Source of the DNA: Silanimonas sp. | GTDB lineage: Bacteria; Pseudomonadota; Gammaproteobacteria; Xanthomonadales; Xanthomonadaceae | DNA length: 64,000 bases | NCBI RefSeq assembly: GCF_027530345.1 | Contig: NZ_JAPZQK010000004.1 | Span: forward strand, 62,001 to 126,000 | Direction: 5' to 3' | Shown: piece by piece, positions 47,930 to 59,922 of the stretch | Position numbering within the stretch: the first letter of the stretch is position 1 | Layout: each line of letters begins with the position of its first letter | Program-made: the position numbers and the translations under genes | Notes under the pieces: model-generated | Databases searched by the model: none | What the model was told of the DNA's origin: nothing | Seen by the model: the letters and a program-made list of their open reading frames with translations, nothing else

Positions 47930-48508
47930 ATGGATCCGATGAACGGCACACCGACCAGCACCCCCACCCGAGCCGCGGAGAAATGGTTCGGCAAAGCCCT
48001 CGCGGAGGCGAGTGCGGTCGAGCGGCGCGTTCTCGACGTCGCCCTGCGCCAGAAGACCGTCGCCAAGGACGCCGCGCTCCAGGCCGACGCCCAGCGCAGC
48101 TTCGGCGAGCGGATGGCCGACGGGGTGGCGGCTTTCGGCGGGTCCTGGACCTTCATCGGTCTTTTCGCCCTCGTCATCGTCCTGTGGTCGCTCGTCAACA
48201 CGGAGCTGCTGGGCACGGCGGCCTTCGACCCGTATCCCTACATCTTCCTGAACCTGATGCTCTCGATGCTGGCGGCCGTGCAGGCGCCGGTGATCCTGAT
48301 GAGCCAGAACCGCCAGGCCGAACGCGACCGCATCGCGGCCGCGCACGACTACGAGGTGAACCTGCGCGCCGAGCTCGGGATCATCGCGCTGCACGAGAAG
48401 CTCGACGCGTTGCGGGTGGAGCAGATGGCGACGCTCATCGCCACGCAGCAGGAGCAGATCGCCTTGCTTCAGCGCCTGGTCGAGGCGCGCGCGCCGGATG
48501 GGCGGTAG
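47930..48508 (+). CDS. DUF1003 membrane protein
   Basis: A 192-residue protein with two transmembrane segments (WTFIGLFALVIVLWSLVN and FILNL-region near YIFLNLMLSMLAAVQAPVIL) framed by a soluble start and a basic, coiled-coil-like tail (QNRQAERDRIAAAHDYEVNL and onwards). FGERMADGVAAFGGSW and APVILMSQNRQ are typical of DUF1003. The family function is unknown. The ATG nine bases later is also possible. Placed between the epimerase and rsmG, transcribed with rsmG. Confidence 0.88.
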   Translation: MDPMNGTPTSTPTRAAEKWFGKALAEASAVERRVLDVALRQKTVAKDAALQADAQRSFGERMADGVAAFGGSWTFIGLFALVIVLWSLVNTELLGTAAFDPYPYIFLNLMLSMLAAVQAPVILMSQNRQAERDRIAAAHDYEVNLRAELGIIALHEKLDALRVEQMATLIATQQEQIALLQRLVEARAPDGR

Positions 48509-48541
48509 GCGCGAACGGCCGGAGGCGCGACAATCGTGGGC

Positions 48542-49231
48542 ATGAATGCTCCGACCGACCTTGGATTCCTGCGCCCCGACCTCGGGCGCGGCCTCGCCGC
48601 TCTCGGCCTCGATCCCGGCGCGCCGGTGGAACGCACCGCTCCGGCGGCCGGCGATGACGGCACGCTGGCCGGCGCCCTGCTGGCCTACCTCGCCCTGCTG
48701 ATGCGTTGGAACGGTACCTACAACCTCACTGCCATCCGCGATCCCGGCGAGATGCTGGTGAAGCACCTGTTCGATTCACTGGCGATGGCGCCGCACGTGC
48801 GCGGCCTCGCCACGCTCGCCGACCTCGGCACCGGCCCCGGCCTTCCCGGCATCCCGCTGGCGCTCGCCACGCCGGGCCTCGCCGTCGCGCTGGTGGAGAG
48901 CAATGGCAAGAAAGCGCGCTTCCTCCGCGAGTGCGTGCGCCAGCTCGGCCTCGCCCCGCGCGTGCGCGTGCTCGAGTCGCGCGCCGAATCTGTGGCCGAA
49001 CCCGGCGCGTTCGAGGCGATCACCGCCCGGGCGCTCGACCGCCTCGTGGGCATCCTCGAGGTCGGCGGCCATCTCATCGCCCCCGGCGGCCGCCTGCTGG
49101 CGATGAAGGGTGTGCACCCCGCCGAGGAAATCGCCGAGCTGCCGGCCGGCTGGGTCGGAGGCGCCGTGCATCGCCTGTCGGTGCCGGGGTTGGAGGGCGA
49201 ACGGCACCTCGTCGAGGTGCGGCGAGGCTGA
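48542..49231 (+). CDS. rsmG: 16S rRNA (guanine527-N7)-methyltransferase RsmG
   Basis: A 229-residue SAM-dependent methylase that modifies G527 of 16S rRNA. The SAM motif is [17 protein letters not shown]; the family's [20 protein letters not shown] and [11 protein letters not shown] are present. A GTG two codons earlier is an alternative start. In many bacteria rsmG heads the rsmG-parA-parB operon; here it faces the other way and is separated by two genes. Confidence 0.94.
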   Translation: MNAPTDLGFLRPDLGRGLAALGLDPGAPVERTAPAAGDDGTLAGALLAYLALLMRWNGTYNLTAIRDPGEMLVKHLFDSLAMAPHVRGLATLADLGTGPGLPGIPLALATPGLAVALVESNGKKARFLRECVRQLGLAPRVRVLESRAESVAEPGAFEAITARALDRLVGILEVGGHLIAPGGRLLAMKGVHPAEEIAELPAGWVGGAVHRLSVPGLEGERHLVEVRRG

Positions 49232-49238
49232 GGCGGCC

Positions 49239-51878
49239 CTAGACCGCCGCCGGCCGCGCCCCGAGGTCGATCCAGTGCTGCAGCGGCGCGGGGCGGCCGA
49301 AGTGGTAGCCCTGGCCCTGGCGGATACCGAGCGTCCACAGCGCCTTGCGCTGCTCCTCGGTCTCGATGCCCTCGCTGACGACCTCGAGCTCGAGCGACGC
49401 GGCCATCGCGACGATCGCGCGGATGATCGGCCGCGAACCGCCGCGGGTTTCCGCGCCGCTTTCCAGCGACGTGGCGAAGCTGCGGTCGATCTTCAGCCCG
49501 TGCAGCGGGAAGTGCTGCAGGTAGGAGAGCGCCGAGTAACCGGTGCCGAAGTCGTCGAGCATGATGCGCACGCCGGCGCGGTGCAGGGTTTCTAGGGCGG
49601 CGCGGGCGAGGTCCTTGCGGTCGATCAGCGCGCCTTCGGTCACCTCCACGCAGACGCGCGAGGGGTGCGCGCGCTGGTCGCGCACCAGGGCGAGGAAACG
49701 CGTCGCGAAATCCGGGGCGAGCAGGTGGCGCGGCGACAGGTTCACCGAGACGTAGGCATGGCTTGGCGTCAGGCGGACGAGGTCGCCGATCGCGCTCGCG
49801 TACATGCGCCAGTCGATCTCCTCGATCATTCCCGTTTCCTCGGCGAGGCCGAGGAAGGCGCCGGGGGCGCGCACGCTGCCGTCCGGCCGGTTCCAGCGCA
49901 GCAGCGCCTCGTAGCCCAGCACGGCGCCGTTGGCGATGCTGACGATCGGCTGGTAGTAGGGCTCGAACTCCTGGTGGACCATCGCCCGGCGCATTTCGCG
50001 CTCGAGCTCGAGCCGCTGCTGCGCGAGATGGCGGAGGTCCTCGTCGAACAGCGCATAGCGCTTCCGGCCATCGGCCTTGGCGCGGTACATGGCGGCGTCG
50101 GCATCGCGCAGGATCTCCTCGGCCGACGCGTAGTGCGGCTGCGCGACGGCGACGCCGACGCTGGCCGAACTGTGCAGCTCGCGCCCTTCGATGAAGAAGG
50201 GCTGGTCGAGCACCTGCATGATGCGTTCGGCGACCTGGATGGCGTCCTCGACGCTGCGGATGCGCTCCAGCAGCACGGCGAACTCGTCGCCGCCGAGGCG
50301 GGCGAGCACGTCCGGGTTGCGCACGCATTCGCCGATCCGCTTCGCGGCCTCGCGCAGCAGCGCATCGCCGACGAGGTGGCCTTCGGAATCGTTGATCACC
50401 TTGAAGCGGTCGAGGTCGAGGAACAGCACCGCGAACAACCGTTCCGGCTGCGCCTCGTGCTGGGCCATCGAGGCCACGAGGCGGTCGAGCAGGTACTGGC
50501 GGTTGGGCAGGCCGGTGAGGCTGTCGTGCAGGGCCTGGTGCTTGAGCTGGCGCTCCACGCCTTCGCGAGCGCTGATCTGCTGGCGCAGCGTCTCGTTGGC
50601 GAGCCCGAGCTCGCGCGTGCGCTCCGACACGCGGTGTTCGAGGTCGAGGTAAGCCTGACGCAGAGCGACACCGGCCCGTCGGCGACCGATCGCCGCGGCG
50701 ATGTGCGTGCCGACGAAGCTCAGCAGTTCGAGGTCGCGGTGGGTGTAGCGCACGTCCGCCCGGTAGCTCTGCACCGCGATCACGCCCACCGGCGCGTCGT
50801 CCACCATCATCGGCACGCCCAGCCAGCAGCTCGCGGACTGCTGGCCGGGCAGGGTCGCGCCCAGTGCGTTCAGTTCGCGCATCACCGACTCGGTGGCGAG
50901 CAGCGGTTCGCCGCTGTGCAGCACGTACTCCGTCAGGCCCTGGCCGGCCTTCCGGGACGGGCGCGTCGGCGTCCGCTCGTCGACGGAGTACGGGAAGGAG
51001 GTCTCGTCCGTCGTCTCGTCCCACAGCGCGATGTAGAAGTTCCGCGCATCGATCAACTCGCCGACGATGCTGTGCACGTCGGCGTAGAAGCGCGCGTCGT
51101 CGTCCGACTCATGGCGGCTGGCCAGCGCGGTGATGCGGTACAGCGCGGTTTGCAGGCGCTCGGCGCGTTCGCGCTCGACCACCTCGGTCTGCAGTGCCTC
51201 GGTGCGCTGCTGCACGCGGCGCTCGAGTTCGATCGTCGACTGGCGGCGGGCCAGGGCGGTGGCGATGTGCTCGGCCACGTAGGACAGCAGCTGTTCGTCC
51301 TCGGCGCTGTAGGTGTGCTCGGGCCGGTAGCTCTGCACGACCACCGCGCCTTGGGTGATGCCGTCGCTGGTCATCGGCACGCCGAGCCAGTCGTTGCTCT
51401 CCGGGCCTTGCGCCTCGTCCTGCATGCCGAGGCTGGCGGCCAGCTGCTCGGACGGCCCGCGCAGCGCCTGCTGGCGCTGGATCACCTGCACCGTGAGGCT
51501 GCCGAGGAGCTCGGATTCCGGGATCTCCAGGTCCGGGTCGAGGCCGTCGGCGTCCTCGCTGTCGGCGAAATAGACGAAGCGCAGGGTGCGACGTTCCGGA
51601 TCACGCAGCGCGATGAAGAAGTTCTCCGCGTACATCAGCGTGCCGACGATGCGGTGCATCGCCGCCATGACCTCGGCCGTCGGCTTCGACGAGCTGGCCA
51701 CCTCGGAGATGGCGAACAGGGCCTCCTGGAAACGCATCGCGTTGGCGCGGCGGTCCAGCTCCGTGCGCAGGCGGGCGATTTCCCGCTCCGCGTCTGCCAA
51801 CGCCTGCCCGGGCGGCGGCACCGGGTCCTGCGGTGCGGGTCCCGGCGCGGTCCTGCGAGGGGAGGGTGGCGTCGTCAT
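49239..51878 (-). CDS. GAF-GAF-GGDEF-EAL cyclic-di-GMP enzyme
   Basis: An 879-residue cytoplasmic protein without membrane segments. Two GAF-like sensor domains lie near residues 35-190 and 230-385, each with the SWLGVPM / WLGVPMTSDG pattern. A coiled coil follows, then GGDEF with GGDEF at 529-533 and EAL from E657 (YEALLRW), including the DDFGTGYSAL and KIDRSFA motifs. Both catalytic sites look intact, so it could make and break cyclic di-GMP, with one activity usually dominating. The start at 51878 is inferred from protein length and sequence. Divergent from hemB. Confidence 0.93.
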   Translation of the reverse strand: MTTPPSPRRTAPGPAPQDPVPPPGQALADAEREIARLRTELDRRANAMRFQEALFAISEVASSSKPTAEVMAAMHRIVGTLMYAENFFIALRDPERRTLRFVYFADSEDADGLDPDLEIPESELLGSLTVQVIQRQQALRGPSEQLAASLGMQDEAQGPESNDWLGVPMTSDGITQGAVVVQSYRPEHTYSAEDEQLLSYVAEHIATALARRQSTIELERRVQQRTEALQTEVVERERAERLQTALYRITALASRHESDDDARFYADVHSIVGELIDARNFYIALWDETTDETSFPYSVDERTPTRPSRKAGQGLTEYVLHSGEPLLATESVMRELNALGATLPGQQSASCWLGVPMMVDDAPVGVIAVQSYRADVRYTHRDLELLSFVGTHIAAAIGRRRAGVALRQAYLDLEHRVSERTRELGLANETLRQQISAREGVERQLKHQALHDSLTGLPNRQYLLDRLVASMAQHEAQPERLFAVLFLDLDRFKVINDSEGHLVGDALLREAAKRIGECVRNPDVLARLGGDEFAVLLERIRSVEDAIQVAERIMQVLDQPFFIEGRELHSSASVGVAVAQPHYASAEEILRDADAAMYRAKADGRKRYALFDEDLRHLAQQRLELEREMRRAMVHQEFEPYYQPIVSIANGAVLGYEALLRWNRPDGSVRAPGAFLGLAEETGMIEEIDWRMYASAIGDLVRLTPSHAYVSVNLSPRHLLAPDFATRFLALVRDQRAHPSRVCVEVTEGALIDRKDLARAALETLHRAGVRIMLDDFGTGYSALSYLQHFPLHGLKIDRSFATSLESGAETRGGSRPIIRAIVAMAASLELEVVSEGIETEEQRKALWTLGIRQGQGYHFGRPAPLQHWIDLGARPAAV

Positions 51879-51892
51879 CCGGCCGAGTGTAA

Positions 51893-52984
<1,092 letters not shown>

Positions 52985-53021
52985 GCGAATGCTTCCACCG
53001 CTTCGCCAAGGAGAGAACGCC

Positions 53022-53864
53022 ATGAGCGGACGCTATGTCCTGGTTGGCCAGCCTGTCGCGCATTCGCTGTCGCCACGCATCCACGCCGCCTTCGGCGCGC
53101 AGTGCGGCATTGCCCTCGAGTACGGGCTCATCGACGTCGCACCGGAGGACTTCGACGCCGCGGTCGCCGCCTTCGCCCGCAGTGGCGGCGCAGGCCTCAA
53201 CGTGACGCTCCCGCACAAGGAAGCCGCGCGGGCGCTGTGCGCCACGCTCTCGGAGCGTGCGCGCCGCTGTGGTGCGGTGAATACCCTCATCCGCGGCAGC
53301 AATGGCTGGCATGGCGACAACACCGACGGTGCCGGCCTCGTGCATGACCTCACCGAGCGCCATCGGCTCGACCTGCGCGCGCGCAAGGTGCTGCTGCTCG
53401 GCGCCGGTGGCGCTGCGCACGGCGTGGCTCCCGCACTGCTCGATGCCGGCATCGAATCGCTGTGGATCGTCAATCGCAGCCCGGACCGCGCCGATGCGTT
53501 GAGCGATCGCCTCGGCGAGCCCGGCCGCGTGCATACGCGCTACTGGGACGACCTGCCCAACCTCGGCGTGTTCGACATGATCGTCAACGCGACCTCGGCG
53601 GGGCGCAGCGCCAGCGCGATGGCGCTGCCGTCGTCGCTGGCAACGGAGCGCACCCTCGCGGTCGACCTGAGCTACGGCGAAGCCGCCATCGCCTTCCTGT
53701 CGTGGGCGCGTTCGCAGGATTGCGAGACCGCGCTCGATGGGCTCGGCATGCTGGTGGAGCAGGCCGCCGAAGCCTTCCGGCTCTGGCACGGGCAGGCGCC
53801 CGACACCGACCCGATCTACAGCGAACTTCGCGCCGGCGCGGTGGCCCTGCACACGGCGGAGTGA
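53022..53864 (+). CDS. aroE: Shikimate dehydrogenase
   Basis: A 280-residue NADP-dependent enzyme that reduces 3-dehydroshikimate to shikimate. The catalytic pair is K66 ([10 protein letters not shown]) and D102 (NTDGAGL). The cofactor motif is [17 protein letters not shown]. The signature [18 protein letters not shown] at the N-terminus is conserved. Start set at 53022, where this motif begins; a longer form has no family match. Downstream of hemB, and converges on the carbonic anhydrase gene with 24 bp between. Confidence 0.96.
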   Translation: MSGRYVLVGQPVAHSLSPRIHAAFGAQCGIALEYGLIDVAPEDFDAAVAAFARSGGAGLNVTLPHKEAARALCATLSERARRCGAVNTLIRGSNGWHGDNTDGAGLVHDLTERHRLDLRARKVLLLGAGGAAHGVAPALLDAGIESLWIVNRSPDRADALSDRLGEPGRVHTRYWDDLPNLGVFDMIVNATSAGRSASAMALPSSLATERTLAVDLSYGEAAIAFLSWARSQDCETALDGLGMLVEQAAEAFRLWHGQAPDTDPIYSELRAGAVALHTAE

Positions 53865-53888
53865 CCGCCGCGGCTGGGCGGCCGCCGC

Positions 53889-54431
53889 TCATTCCAGCGG
53901 CAGGCCGAGGTAGGCGTCCTTGAGGCGCACGTAGTGCTTGGCCGAGTAGTAGAGCTGTTCGATCTCGCGGTCGCTCAGGCGGCGCACCGGCTTGGCCGGA
54001 TTGCCCAACCACAGCTCGCCGCTTTCGACGACCTTCCCCGGCGGCACCACCGCACCCGCGCCGACGAAGCCGTGCTTGCGCACCACCGCGCCATCGAGCA
54101 CCAGGGCCTTCATGCCGATCAGGCAGGCGTCCTCGATGGTGCAGGCATGGATGCAGGCCGCGTGGCCGATGGTGACATCCGCGCCGATGATCGTCGGGAA
54201 GCCGTCGGGCTTCGTGTACGGGCCGTCGTGCGTCACGTGGATGATCGTGCCGTCCTGCACGTTGGTACGCGCGCCGATGCGGATGTGGTTGACGTCGCCG
54301 CGCACCACCACGCCAGGCCAAAGCGAGGCGTCGTCGCCCAGCACCACGTCGCCGATCACGTGCGCGCCCTCGTCGACGTAGCAGCGTTCGCCGAGCACGG
54401 GCGTCTTGTCGCGGAAGGGGCGGATGGGCAT
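53889..54431 (-). CDS. Gamma-carbonic anhydrase-like hexapeptide protein (YrdA/CaiE type)
   Basis: A 180-residue left-handed beta-helix. Hexapeptide repeats run from residue about 15 to 135. Zinc-ligand histidines are visible in TIIHVTHDG and VTIGHAACIHACTIED. The family is commonly annotated as gamma carbonic anhydrase or YrdA; some members are inactive or use other substrates. Length and layout match E. coli YrdA (184). Its promoter would lie in the palindrome-rich region upstream. Confidence 0.87.
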   Translation of the reverse strand: MPIRPFRDKTPVLGERCYVDEGAHVIGDVVLGDDASLWPGVVVRGDVNHIRIGARTNVQDGTIIHVTHDGPYTKPDGFPTIIGADVTIGHAACIHACTIEDACLIGMKALVLDGAVVRKHGFVGAGAVVPPGKVVESGELWLGNPAKPVRRLSDREIEQLYYSAKHYVRLKDAYLGLPLE

Positions 54432-54485
54432 GGCGTGGCTCGCGGTGAGGGTGTGTGGCGGATTCTAGCGGCGTTAACTCGAGCA

Positions 54486-54990
54486 GCGAGACGCTCTTGC
54501 CTCTGGCGCGGTGCAGCTGACCCGCCCCGTCACCCGCTTGGAGTAAAACCCGGCGGCCCGCTCGAATGCGACGTCCGTGTCGCTCGAGCGGCGGCGCATC
54601 CATGCGCCGCCCTCCGGGCTATCGCCTGGACGGTGCGTCGGGGCTCCTCATTCGCTCCCCCGCGCCAGAGGCAAGAGCGTCTCGCCGCTCCAACAGCGCC
54701 GCGAGCCTCCGCTTCGCGACACCACGCGCGCTGCGACGGTGTTGCATGGATGCGCGGTCTCGGCGTCGCAACGATGCTTGGGCTCGCCTCGGTGTAGCGC
54801 GCCATCCGCGTGGGCGGCGTGCGTGGCGAATAAGGAGCCCCTGCGCGCTGTTGAGGCGCAAGCCCCGAAGGGGTCGCGCAGGATGCGCGATCGGCTCAAG
54901 GGGCAGGACGCCCCCTTTGAGCCGACCGCCAGAAACCTCGCGTCGCCGGTGACGGGGCGGGTCAGCCCCGCACGCCGCCCACGCGGATGA
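54486..54990. repeat. Palindrome-rich intergenic repeat region
   Basis: The 632 bases between the carbonic anhydrase and katG contain no convincing gene; open frames are low-complexity. Several long inverted repeats nest within it. A 25-bp perfect pair lies at 54486-54510 and 54661-54685. CTGACCCGCCCCGTCACC (from 54517) recurs inverted near 54949-54966. CATCCGCGTGGGCGGCGTGCG (from 54803) recurs inverted near 54969-54989. GGGGCTCCTCATTCGC (near 54640) pairs with an almost identical inverted copy near 54827-54842. The pattern resembles a mosaic of REP-like or miniature mobile elements. Confidence 0.75.
54892..54924. repeat. Strong hairpin within the repeat region
   Basis: CGGCTCAAGGGGC and GCCCCCTTTGAGCCG form a long stem with one bulged base and an AGGAC loop. 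There is no T-run after it, so it is a structural repeat rather than a simple terminator. Confidence 0.75.
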
Positions 54991-55000
54991 GGGCGCCAAC

Positions 55001-55046
55001 GAAAACGGGGTGAGCCAGCTTTCGCCAGCCCACCCCGTGCGTTTTC
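55001..55046 (-). terminator. Probable katG terminator
   Basis: An imperfect hairpin (AAAACGGGGTGAGC paired with GCCCACCCCGTGCGTTTT) begins 18 bp after the katG stop on the minus strand. On that strand it ends with a short T-run (GTTTTCGTT), fitting an intrinsic terminator. Confidence 0.75.
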
Positions 55047-55063
55047 AGCGATGACGCGTTCGA

Positions 55064-57331
<2,268 letters not shown>

Positions 57332-57380
57332 CTACGCCCCTCTCATGACAATGGGGAAATGGATTGTTTGACTCTTTTCG

Positions 57381-57395
57381 ATAGGCGCCACCTAT
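57381..57395. promoter_or_regulatory. OxyR-like half operator upstream of katG
   Basis: ATAGGCGCCACCTAT matches one unit of the OxyR consensus ATAG-N7-CTAT exactly. A full OxyR operator has two such units; the second one is weak here. It is 122 bp before the katG start, a plausible activator position, and between katG and the divergent GGDEF-EAL gene. Confidence 0.65.
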
Positions 57396-57552
57396 CGCGC
57401 CGTGCGCCATCGCGTGTGACCGCGGTCACGCGGCTTGGGTGCGTCGCAGCGCGCTTTGCGAGCGATTCACGCGCCGTTGTCGCCTTGTCAGAGGACTGAA
57501 GTACTGCGTCAGTCAACTGCCTGCCTGTACTCCCTTCCGAGGATCGCGCCGC

Positions 57553-59922
57553 ATGACGAGCGCGCCACGAACCAACGCCCCGCTGTCGCCGGTCGTCAGC
57601 CTGCAGTCCCGGCTCGTCCGTGCCTTCCTCGCGATTGGGGCAGCACTTGTCGTGGTCATGGCGGCGATCACCTTCGGACTGATCGGTCGAATGGTCGAAG
57701 CCGTCGAAGCGAAGGAGGCGAAGCGCGCCTGGGATCGCGTTGCCAGCATCGAGCGCGCGAAGGCCGACCTGCTGCGCACGGTCGTCGATGACTACGCCTA
57801 TTGGAACGACATGGCGGCGTTCGTCGAGAGCGGCGCCCCAGACTTCCGTCGCGACACCTTCGACGTCTGGTTCCTCGATAACGCCGACACCGACGGCGTG
57901 CTCGTCTTGTCGCCGCGGGGCGAGGTGCTGGTCGCTGGCGTCGCGGAGCGCGCCGCCACGGGCTTCGGCGACGCCGCCCTGCCCGAACCGGCGTTCGATG
58001 GTGCGATGGGACTGGTCGCACTGGCGCCGGCGCTGGTCGAACGGCTGCGCCAACTGCCCAAGGCCGCGGTCGTGCGCGATGGTGGCGACAGCGGCATCAC
58101 GTGGATCGAGCATCGGGGCCAGTGGATCCAGGTTGCGATCGGCGCCGTGGGCTACCAAGGGCAGCCGCCGAACGGCGGTCTGGTGATGATCCTTCGCGCC
58201 GTCGACCGCGAACGACTCGCGGCGCGTGCCGTGGAATCGCAGGTCGACTACCGCATCGTCGCCTTCGATCCGGATCGGCTGGCGATTCAGGCTGCAGAGG
58301 ATGCCGCCCTGCTGGCCGTGCCTATCGATGACCCGATCCTCGGCACCGAGGTGATGGCGATCGCCCGCCATCCTTACGAACTCTCGGGCTTGCTGGGCCA
58401 GGTGCAGGTGGTGACCGTCGTGCAGCAGACGCTGCTGCTCGGCGCCTTGCTCTACCTGCTGATCGAGCTGCTGAAGCGGCAGGTGCTGGTCCGCATCCAG
58501 GCCTTGCGACGCGAAGTCGAAGCGCTTCGCGTCGGCACCATCCGTCGCATGGACCTGCCAGGGCCTCGCGACGAACTGACGCTGCTCGGCGAGGAGTTCG
58601 GCGCGATCTACCGCACGCTCGACGGAGCGCGTACCGAGTGGCGGAAGGCCGCCCTGCGCGACCCGCTCACCGGCCTCGGCAACCGGGCCGCGCTGCAGGC
58701 CAGGCTCGAAGTGCTGATGACCGCGGGACGCAGCTGGCCGGCCTCGCTGCACCTGCTCGACCTCGACGGCTTCAAGGCGATCAACGACGTGCATGGCCAC
58801 GCCACCGGCGACGCGATGCTCGTGGCGCTGTCGCGAAGCCTCGCCGCCAAGCTGGGCGAGCGCGCCGAGGTCTTCCGGCTCGGTGGGGACGAGTACGCCA
58901 TCCTCGCGAACCACGGCGACGACATCGGCCGCGAGGTGCTCGACGCGGTGGCGCACGTCCGGGTGCTGGACGCTGCCGGGCACGCGCTCCGCCTCCGCGC
59001 CAGCCTCGGGCGGGCGTCGCTGTCCACGGACCTCGATTCGCCGGGAGACTGGCTGCGTCGGGCCGACATCGCCATGTACGAGGCGAAGCGGGCCGGCGGA
59101 AGCCGCCACGTCGATTACGTGCCGTCGATGCGCGAGGCCCTCGTCGAGCGCGAGTCGATCGAACGCCGCCTCCGCCGCGCGCTGGACGAAGGCCGGATCG
59201 ACGTGGCCTTCCAGCCGATCGTTTCCGCCGTCGATGGGCGGCTTACCGCCGTCGAAGCGCTGGCGCGCTGGAACGACGCCGAGCGCGGACGGGTGCCGCC
59301 GTCACGCTTCGTCCCGGTGGCCGAGGAGGCGGGCTTCAGTGCCGAGCTCGACCTGCAGGTCCTGGCCAAGGCGCTCCCGGCCCTCGTGGCGTTGCGCCGT
59401 GAGACGCCCGCCCTCGTGTTGCAGGTCAACCTCGCACCGCCGTCCCTGCTCAGCCCTGGCATCGTCGAGCGCATCGACGGGCTCGTCCGCGCCGCGGGCG
59501 TGCCGCCGGAAGCGATGCTGCTGGAAGTCACCGAGAGCGCGCTCGCTGCCGACCCGAATGCCATCACCGGCGTCATCGAGCGGCTCCGTTCCCTCGGCTT
59601 GCGCATCGCCTTGGATGATTTCGGTACCGGCTACTCGTCGATGGCGCGTCTCGCCGAACTGAAGCCCTCCGCATTGAAGATCGACGGCCAGTTCGTCCGC
59701 GACCACCAAGGCGATGGCGATCGCATCATCCGCTCCATCCTCGGCCTCGCGAAGGCCTTCGGCCTGCATGCCACGGCCGAGTTCGTCGAGACCGACGCGC
59801 AGCGCGACTACCTCCGCGCCCTCGGCTGCGATGCCCTGCAGGGCTACGGGATCGCCGAGCCCATGCCGGAAGAAAAGCTCCCCGCCTGGGTCGAGGCGCG
59901 CGCCCTCAGCGCGCGTCCTTGA
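57553..59922 (+). CDS. CHASE4-like GGDEF-EAL cyclic-di-GMP enzyme
   Basis: A 789-residue membrane protein. Transmembrane segments lie near residues 25-47 (AFLAIGAALVVVMAAITFGL) and about 283-305. The periplasmic part between them carries YAYWNDMAAFVES and resembles CHASE4. GGDEF follows with an altered signature G444-G-D-E-Y448 instead of F, then EAL from E568 (VEALARW), with VNLAPPSLLSP, VTESALAADP, DDFGTGYSS and LKIDGQFV all present. The phosphodiesterase side looks complete; GGDEY often retains cyclase activity. The start was placed at 57553; an earlier ATG at 57439 gives a non-hydrophobic extension. Its end overlaps the convergent amidohydrolase by 17 bp. Confidence 0.9.
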   Translation: MTSAPRTNAPLSPVVSLQSRLVRAFLAIGAALVVVMAAITFGLIGRMVEAVEAKEAKRAWDRVASIERAKADLLRTVVDDYAYWNDMAAFVESGAPDFRRDTFDVWFLDNADTDGVLVLSPRGEVLVAGVAERAATGFGDAALPEPAFDGAMGLVALAPALVERLRQLPKAAVVRDGGDSGITWIEHRGQWIQVAIGAVGYQGQPPNGGLVMILRAVDRERLAARAVESQVDYRIVAFDPDRLAIQAAEDAALLAVPIDDPILGTEVMAIARHPYELSGLLGQVQVVTVVQQTLLLGALLYLLIELLKRQVLVRIQALRREVEALRVGTIRRMDLPGPRDELTLLGEEFGAIYRTLDGARTEWRKAALRDPLTGLGNRAALQARLEVLMTAGRSWPASLHLLDLDGFKAINDVHGHATGDAMLVALSRSLAAKLGERAEVFRLGGDEYAILANHGDDIGREVLDAVAHVRVLDAAGHALRLRASLGRASLSTDLDSPGDWLRRADIAMYEAKRAGGSRHVDYVPSMREALVERESIERRLRRALDEGRIDVAFQPIVSAVDGRLTAVEALARWNDAERGRVPPSRFVPVAEEAGFSAELDLQVLAKALPALVALRRETPALVLQVNLAPPSLLSPGIVERIDGLVRAAGVPPEAMLLEVTESALAADPNAITGVIERLRSLGLRIALDDFGTGYSSMARLAELKPSALKIDGQFVRDHQGDGDRIIRSILGLAKAFGLHATAEFVETDAQRDYLRALGCDALQGYGIAEPMPEEKLPAWVEARALSARP

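Noticed and set aside
54566-54990. Overlapping short open frames in the spacer before katG
   Set aside because: They follow inverted repeats, are Arg/Ser/Pro-rich and present on both strands, so they reflect repeat structure, not genes.
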